Shown here one piece after another: positions 60,457 through 64,000 of a stretch of 64,000 bases of DNA. A model generated the notes under the pieces. The model searched no databases. It worked only from the letters and a program-made list of their open reading frames with translations, and was not told the DNA's origin. The stretch comes from Flavobacterium sp. LPB0248 (GTDB taxonomy: Bacteria > Bacteroidota > Bacteroidia > Flavobacteriales > Flavobacteriaceae), in assembly GCF_013388355.1 (NCBI RefSeq), contig NZ_CP058246.1, positions 496,001-560,000 of the forward strand, read 5' to 3'. The position numbers were made by a program, and so were the translations under genes. The stretch's first letter is position 1. Every line of letters starts with the position of its first letter.

Positions 60457-61497
60457 TTATGCAGGAATCTGCTGACTTAAACAATGTAAAGTTCCGAATC
60501 CCCAGATAAAATCGATGCAGCTAATACCGATTACTTCACGATCTGGAAAACATTCTGCTAATATGTTTAAAGCTACTCGATCGTTGCTGTCGTTGAATGT
60601 TGGTACTAAAACGCAATTATTCAAGATTAAGAAATTAGCATAACTTGCCGGCAATCTTAAATCTTCAAAATCAACACGTTTTGGCATTGGCAATGCTACA
60701 ATAACTGGCGATTTTCCGTTTTCTAATTTAGCATTCTGCAAACGTTTCAAATTGTCCTGTAAAGGTTTGTAATTTGAATCGTTTTTATCTGTTTCTACAA
60801 TTGTTACAATCGTATCTTCGTTTACAAATCGGCATAAATCGTCGATATGTCCATGCGTATCATCTCCTTCTATTCCGTCTCCTAACCAAATTACATTCGT
60901 AACTCCAAGATATTCTTTAAAAACAGCTTCGTAATCTTCTTTTGTAAAACCAGGATTTCTTACTTGAATTGTAGGATGCATCAAGCATTCCTCAGAAGTT
61001 AATAAAGTTCCTTTTCCATTTACATCAATCGCTCCACCTTCGACAATTACTGGTTTTCCTTTGTACATTACTTGAGTCAAAGGAACATCAATACAATCGG
61101 CAACTTTACCTGGAACAAATTTATCTAATTGGTAGTTTTTATATTTTGCCCATCCATTAAAGTTGAAGTTTAACGCTTCTCTTTTTGAACCATTTTTTAC
61201 AATAATTGGTCCTGAATCGCGCATCCAGCTTCTGTTTGTTTTATGAACAATATAAGAAACGTTTTCAGTATTAACGCGAGCTCTTTCAAGCATATCAGCA
61301 ACTTTCTCTTTCAGTTTTTCATCGGCTACAACCAAAAAAACAGTTTCAAAAGTGGCTACTTTTTTAATAAATTCTACAAAAGCCCACTGAACGGCTTCAT
61401 ATTTTCCTGGCCAATCGTTACCATTGTGCGGAAAACACAATACAATTCCTTGTTGCTTTTCCCATTCTGCTGGAAATCTTCTATTATTTGTTGACAT
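60457..61497 (-). CDS. aguA: Agmatine deiminase
   Basis: A 346-residue guanidino-modifying hydrolase that turns agmatine into N-carbamoylputrescine and ammonia in the arginine-decarboxylase route to polyamines. The start RRFPAEWEKQQGIVLCFPHNGNDWP matches the family. Conserved parts are NRSWMRDSGPIIV (about 93-105), VEGGAIDVNGKGTLL, DTHGHIDDLCRF and the catalytic Cys339 in GTLHCLSQQIP. The length is near E. coli/plant AguA (about 365-380). A matching AguB (carbamoylputrescine amidase) gene is not visible in this window. The -7 box TATCTTTG is on the minus strand at 61522-61529. Confidence 0.93.
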   Translation of the reverse strand: MSTNNRRFPAEWEKQQGIVLCFPHNGNDWPGKYEAVQWAFVEFIKKVATFETVFLVVADEKLKEKVADMLERARVNTENVSYIVHKTNRSWMRDSGPIIVKNGSKREALNFNFNGWAKYKNYQLDKFVPGKVADCIDVPLTQVMYKGKPVIVEGGAIDVNGKGTLLTSEECLMHPTIQVRNPGFTKEDYEAVFKEYLGVTNVIWLGDGIEGDDTHGHIDDLCRFVNEDTIVTIVETDKNDSNYKPLQDNLKRLQNAKLENGKSPVIVALPMPKRVDFEDLRLPASYANFLILNNCVLVPTFNDSNDRVALNILAECFPDREVIGISCIDFIWGFGTLHCLSQQIPA

Positions 61498-61521
61498 AAA
61501 TAGGTTCTAATTTAGAAAGTG

Positions 61522-61529
61522 CAAAGATA
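61522..61529 (-). promoter_or_regulatory. Putative promoter of the agmatine deiminase gene
   Basis: On the minus strand TATCTTTG fits TAnnTTTG and lies 25 bases before the ATG. A TTTA box occurs 17 bases further upstream. Spacing is a little short for the Bacteroidota consensus. Confidence 0.55.
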
Positions 61530-61653
61530 AGCATTCGTTAGGATTATAAAACATTTGGTTGAAATTCCTCTGTAATTTCACAAAACTTATCCTGCAAAAT
61601 TTAAGTTAAAGATTAAATAATACACACTTAATATTTAACAGAGAGCTCAGAAT

Positions 61654-61661
61654 TACTTTTG
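61654..61661 (+). promoter_or_regulatory. Putative -7 box of the choice-of-anchor I gene
   Basis: TACTTTTG matches TAnnTTTG, 20 bases before the ATG at 61682. A TTTA about 16 bases upstream is the only -33 candidate. Confidence 0.5.
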
Positions 61662-61681
61662 CCAAAACTAAAAACTAACAC

Positions 61682-63202
61682 ATGAAAAATTTATCTCTCT
61701 CATTATTAGCTGCTCTTTTTTTATTGGCAAGCTGTAACAATGATGAAAATTCAAACACCGAACCAGAAGTTGTTGTAAACGAAAATCCAAGAACTTTTAA
61801 AGAAATTGGTTCTATTACAATTGGCGGAGAAGCTGCTGCTGAAATTTCTGCTTACTGCGAAAAAACGAAAAGACTTTTTACAGTAAACAATAGCGGTGTT
61901 AATCAAATTGACGTTATCGATATTAGTGATCCAACAAAACCACTTAAAATCGGAAAAATTGATTTAGTTGCCTACGAAGGCGCAGCAAATAGCGTTTCTG
62001 TTTTTGACGGAAAACTTGCTGTAGCTTTAGAATCTACAGTAAACAAACAAGGAAACGGTAAAGTAGTTATTTTTAACACTTCAGATTACAGCTTAATCAA
62101 ACAAGTAACAGTTGGTGCTTTGCCAGACATGATTACTTTTTCACCAGACGGAAAATATATCATGACTGCTAATGAAGGCGAACCAAATACAGATTACACA
62201 CAAGATCCAAACGGAACTGTTTCTATTATTGAAACGAGCACTTATAATGTAACAACTTTAGACTTCGCTTCATTTGCTGGTCAGGCTTCGGCACTGGTAA
62301 AAGATGGCTTCAGAATTTCAAAATTTGCTAAAACTAGTTTTGCTCAAGATATCGAACCTGAATATATTACAATTTCAGACGATTCTAAAACGGCTTGGGT
62401 AACTTTACAAGAAAATAATGGTGTTGCAAAAGTTGATTTAACTTCTAAAACCATTACAGCGATTTATCCCTTAGGTTTAAAAGATTACAATACTGCTGAA
62501 AATGCAATTGACGTAAGCGATAGCGACAATAAAATTGCTTTTAATCCTTGGAAAGTAAAAGGATTGTATATGCCAGATGCAATCAGTCATTATACTGTAA
62601 ATAATGTTCCTTATTTTGTAACCGCTAACGAAGGTGATGCAAGAGAATACACTGCCTACACTGATGTGAAGCGTATGAAAAGCATGACGCTTGACGCAAC
62701 AGCTTTCCCTGATGCAGCTACTTTAAAATTAGATGCTAATATGGGAAGATTAAACCTTATTGCTGACATGGGAGATACTGACGGAGATGGAGATTTAGAT
62801 CAAATGGTAAGTTTTGGAGGAAGATCTTTTTCTATCTGGAACGGAAATACAGGAAAAATTGTTTTTGACAGCAAAAATGATGTTGACAAAAAGACTAACG
62901 AAATTGGCACATATGATGACAAAAGAAGTGATGATAAAGGTTCTGAACCAGAAGCTGTAGTTGTGGCTAAAATGGGAAATCAAAATATTCTGTTTGTAGG
63001 ACTTGAAAGATCTGATGCTTTTATGGTTTATGATGCTACAAACCCAACTTCTCCTCAGTATTTACAAACGGTAAAAACAGGAGATGCTCCAGAGGGTATT
63101 CTTTTTATTCCGGCTTCAAAAAGTCCGACAAAAAGAAGCTTATTGGTAGTAAGCAGCGAAGGAGATGGATCTGTTAAAATTTATCAGCCTGATTTAAAAT
63201 AA
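61682..63202 (+). CDS. Choice-of-anchor I family lipoprotein
   Basis: A 506-residue exported protein. The signal peptide ends in LLASC, giving lipid-modified Cys18. An acidic spacer leads to a beta-propeller-like fold of the choice-of-anchor I family: LFTVNNSGVNQIDVIDISDP, then DMITFSPDGKYIMTANEGEPN, DIEPEYITISDDSKTAWVTLQENNGVAKVDL and the Ca-binding-like DTDGDGDLDQM (about 363-373). The end GDAPEGILFIPASKSP is typical. Related proteins are annotated as alkaline-phosphatase-like or metallophosphatase partners in marine bacteria, but this one has no phosphatase domain. It is likely an outer-surface or periplasmic binding protein. Confidence 0.88.
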   Translation: MKNLSLSLLAALFLLASCNNDENSNTEPEVVVNENPRTFKEIGSITIGGEAAAEISAYCEKTKRLFTVNNSGVNQIDVIDISDPTKPLKIGKIDLVAYEGAANSVSVFDGKLAVALESTVNKQGNGKVVIFNTSDYSLIKQVTVGALPDMITFSPDGKYIMTANEGEPNTDYTQDPNGTVSIIETSTYNVTTLDFASFAGQASALVKDGFRISKFAKTSFAQDIEPEYITISDDSKTAWVTLQENNGVAKVDLTSKTITAIYPLGLKDYNTAENAIDVSDSDNKIAFNPWKVKGLYMPDAISHYTVNNVPYFVTANEGDAREYTAYTDVKRMKSMTLDATAFPDAATLKLDANMGRLNLIADMGDTDGDGDLDQMVSFGGRSFSIWNGNTGKIVFDSKNDVDKKTNEIGTYDDKRSDDKGSEPEAVVVAKMGNQNILFVGLERSDAFMVYDATNPTSPQYLQTVKTGDAPEGILFIPASKSPTKRSLLVVSSEGDGSVKIYQPDLK

Positions 63203-63223
63203 TAACTCTTTTTTAAGGATAGC

Positions 63224-63255
63224 AAAAGGACAAAATGTGAATTTTGTCCTTTTTT
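63224..63255. terminator. Intrinsic terminator
   Basis: AAAAGGACAAAAT and ATTTTGTCCTTTT are a perfect 13-base stem around a four-base loop, followed by further T bases. It ends the choice-of-anchor I gene 22 bases past its stop. Confidence 0.92.
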
Positions 63256-63355
63256 ATGCATTCTATTGTACTTATTTTAACGGATTTACACAATTAAAAG
63301 CCAAAATATGGGAATTATGTAAGGGTATATACAACACTTTCTAGAATTCGACCTC

Positions 63356-63363
63356 TAATTTTG
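63356..63363 (+). promoter_or_regulatory. Putative -7 box of the outer-membrane protein gene
   Basis: TAATTTTG matches TAnnTTTG 40 bases before the ATG at 63404. A TTTC about 14 bases upstream is a poor -33 box. Confidence 0.5.
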
Positions 63364-63403
63364 TTTCAGAGTTTAAAATAAAAACAATTTAATTTTTGAT
63401 ATC

Positions 63404-64000
63404 ATGAAAAAGAAATTAGTATCAGTATCCTTATTATTACTATCATTTGCTGCAGGTGCTCAAAATATGGCTACTACTTCTACAAAACCAAATGTAGATC
63501 AAGAATACAACAAATGGTCGATCGAGCTTAATGGTGGGGTCAACAAACCAACCAGAACAATGACTCCAGGTTATACTACAGAATCGTTAAACTTTTTCCA
63601 CGGAGATTTGGGCGTAAGATATATGTTCAGTCCAAAGTTTGGGGTAAAATTAGATGTGGGTTACGATCAATTCAAAGAGAAAAAAAACACTCCAGATTTT
63701 GACAGCCGCTACGTTAGAGCAAGTTTACAAGGGGTTATCAATGTTGGACGTGCTTTAAATTTCGAAACTTGGACAAACACAATCGGTCTTTTGGCACATG
63801 GTGGTTTTGGGGTTTCTCAAATCAGTACTGAAACAGGATTTGGCGGACAAGATTACATGGCTCACGGAATTGCTGGTTTAACAGGACAAATTAGATTAAG
63901 CGACCGAGTAGCGTTGACAGGTGATCTTACCGGAATTGTTAACGGAAGACAAAACTGGAACTTTGACGGAATGGGAAATACTACCACAGGTTCTTTTGAT
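63404..64000 (+). CDS. Outer-membrane beta-barrel protein, OmpA-like (3' end cut by window edge)
   Basis: The first 199 codons of a membrane protein are visible. A signal peptide (MKKKLVSVSLLLLSFAAGAQ) is followed by a region of amphipathic beta-strands with aromatic ends: KWSIELNGGVNKP, then FFHGDLGVRYMFSPKFGVKLDVGYDQF, SRYVRASLQGVINVGRAL and SDRVALTGDLTGIVNG. This fits the eight-strand OmpA/porin-family barrel of Bacteroidota. A C-terminal peptidoglycan-binding domain would be expected beyond the window, and cannot be checked here. The gene is preceded by a -7 box and a terminator of the gene before it. Confidence 0.8.
   Translation, partial: MKKKLVSVSLLLLSFAAGAQNMATTSTKPNVDQEYNKWSIELNGGVNKPTRTMTPGYTTESLNFFHGDLGVRYMFSPKFGVKLDVGYDQFKEKKNTPDFDSRYVRASLQGVINVGRALNFETWTNTIGLLAHGGFGVSQISTETGFGGQDYMAHGIAGLTGQIRLSDRVALTGDLTGIVNGRQNWNFDGMGNTTTGSFD

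Overview
The window looks like chromosomal DNA of a Flavobacterium-type member of the Bacteroidota. It is AT-rich, uses -7 boxes of the TAnnTTTG type (best case 57601-57631), and carries typical Bacteroidota families (GH2 and GH3 enzymes, a DUF6377 regulator, DUF4142, choice-of-anchor I, BamA/OmpA-like envelope proteins). Many intergenic gaps hold the inverted or word-like repeats seen in this genus. I see no tRNA, rRNA, CRISPR array, transposase or prophage gene.

Region 1 (1-6503, minus strand) is a signalling operon: a response-regulator/histidine-kinase protein, a large CHASE3-GAF hybrid kinase with three receiver domains, a stand-alone receiver, CheR and the start of CheB. No CheA, CheW or chemoreceptor gene is visible. 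Region 2 (6.6-21 kb) is rich in families linked to stress in other bacteria: a YghA-type SDR, a SemiSWEET, a PAS kinase with a convergent response regulator, a general-stress PNPOx protein, a Nei-like glycosylase coupled to a DUF72 protein, a DUF892 ferritin-like protein, a polyacidic protein, DUF5661, DUF1328, a type IB topoisomerase, a small Rho-N/SAP-like protein and a DUF4142 lipoprotein. A reasonable inference, not proven here, is that the kinases of regions 1 and 2 control this stress set.

Region 3 (21-31.6 kb) holds redox and carbonyl metabolism: an aldo/keto reductase, a zinc alcohol dehydrogenase, a cupin that has lost metal ligands and an AraC regulator, all on the minus strand; then a GH2 beta-galactosidase, an LprI-like protein, a TlpA-like thioredoxin, and an ArsR regulator directly followed by an Old Yellow Enzyme. 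Region 4 (32-38.6 kb) carries an acyltransferase, a DUF1349 protein, a GH3 beta-glucosidase and a DUF6377 regulator, without SusC/SusD genes. Region 5 (38.7-51 kb) has an acyl-CoA oxidase-like enzyme, a DMT transporter divergent from a MocR regulator, a bestrophin-like channel, a universal stress protein, an OmpR/HK pair, a BamA-like barrel and aspartate ammonia-lyase. Region 6 (51-54.3 kb) looks like a drug-tolerance patch: a pentapeptide-repeat protein, a DHA2-type MFS pump, its TetR regulator with a palindromic operator, and a GNAT acetyltransferase. Region 7 (54.3-64 kb) is mostly housekeeping: GMP reductase, MiaE, GlyA, fumarylacetoacetase, an exo/endonuclease-fold protein, agmatine deiminase, a choice-of-anchor I lipoprotein and the start of an outer-membrane barrel.

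The most unusual signals are non-coding: three elements of about 105 bp whose arms differ between copies but stay fully or almost fully complementary within each copy, around a shared CCAATCTTT core; several other intergenic repeat families; and regulator binding-site candidates next to arsR, tetR and mocR-type genes. I found no clear new defence or mobile system.
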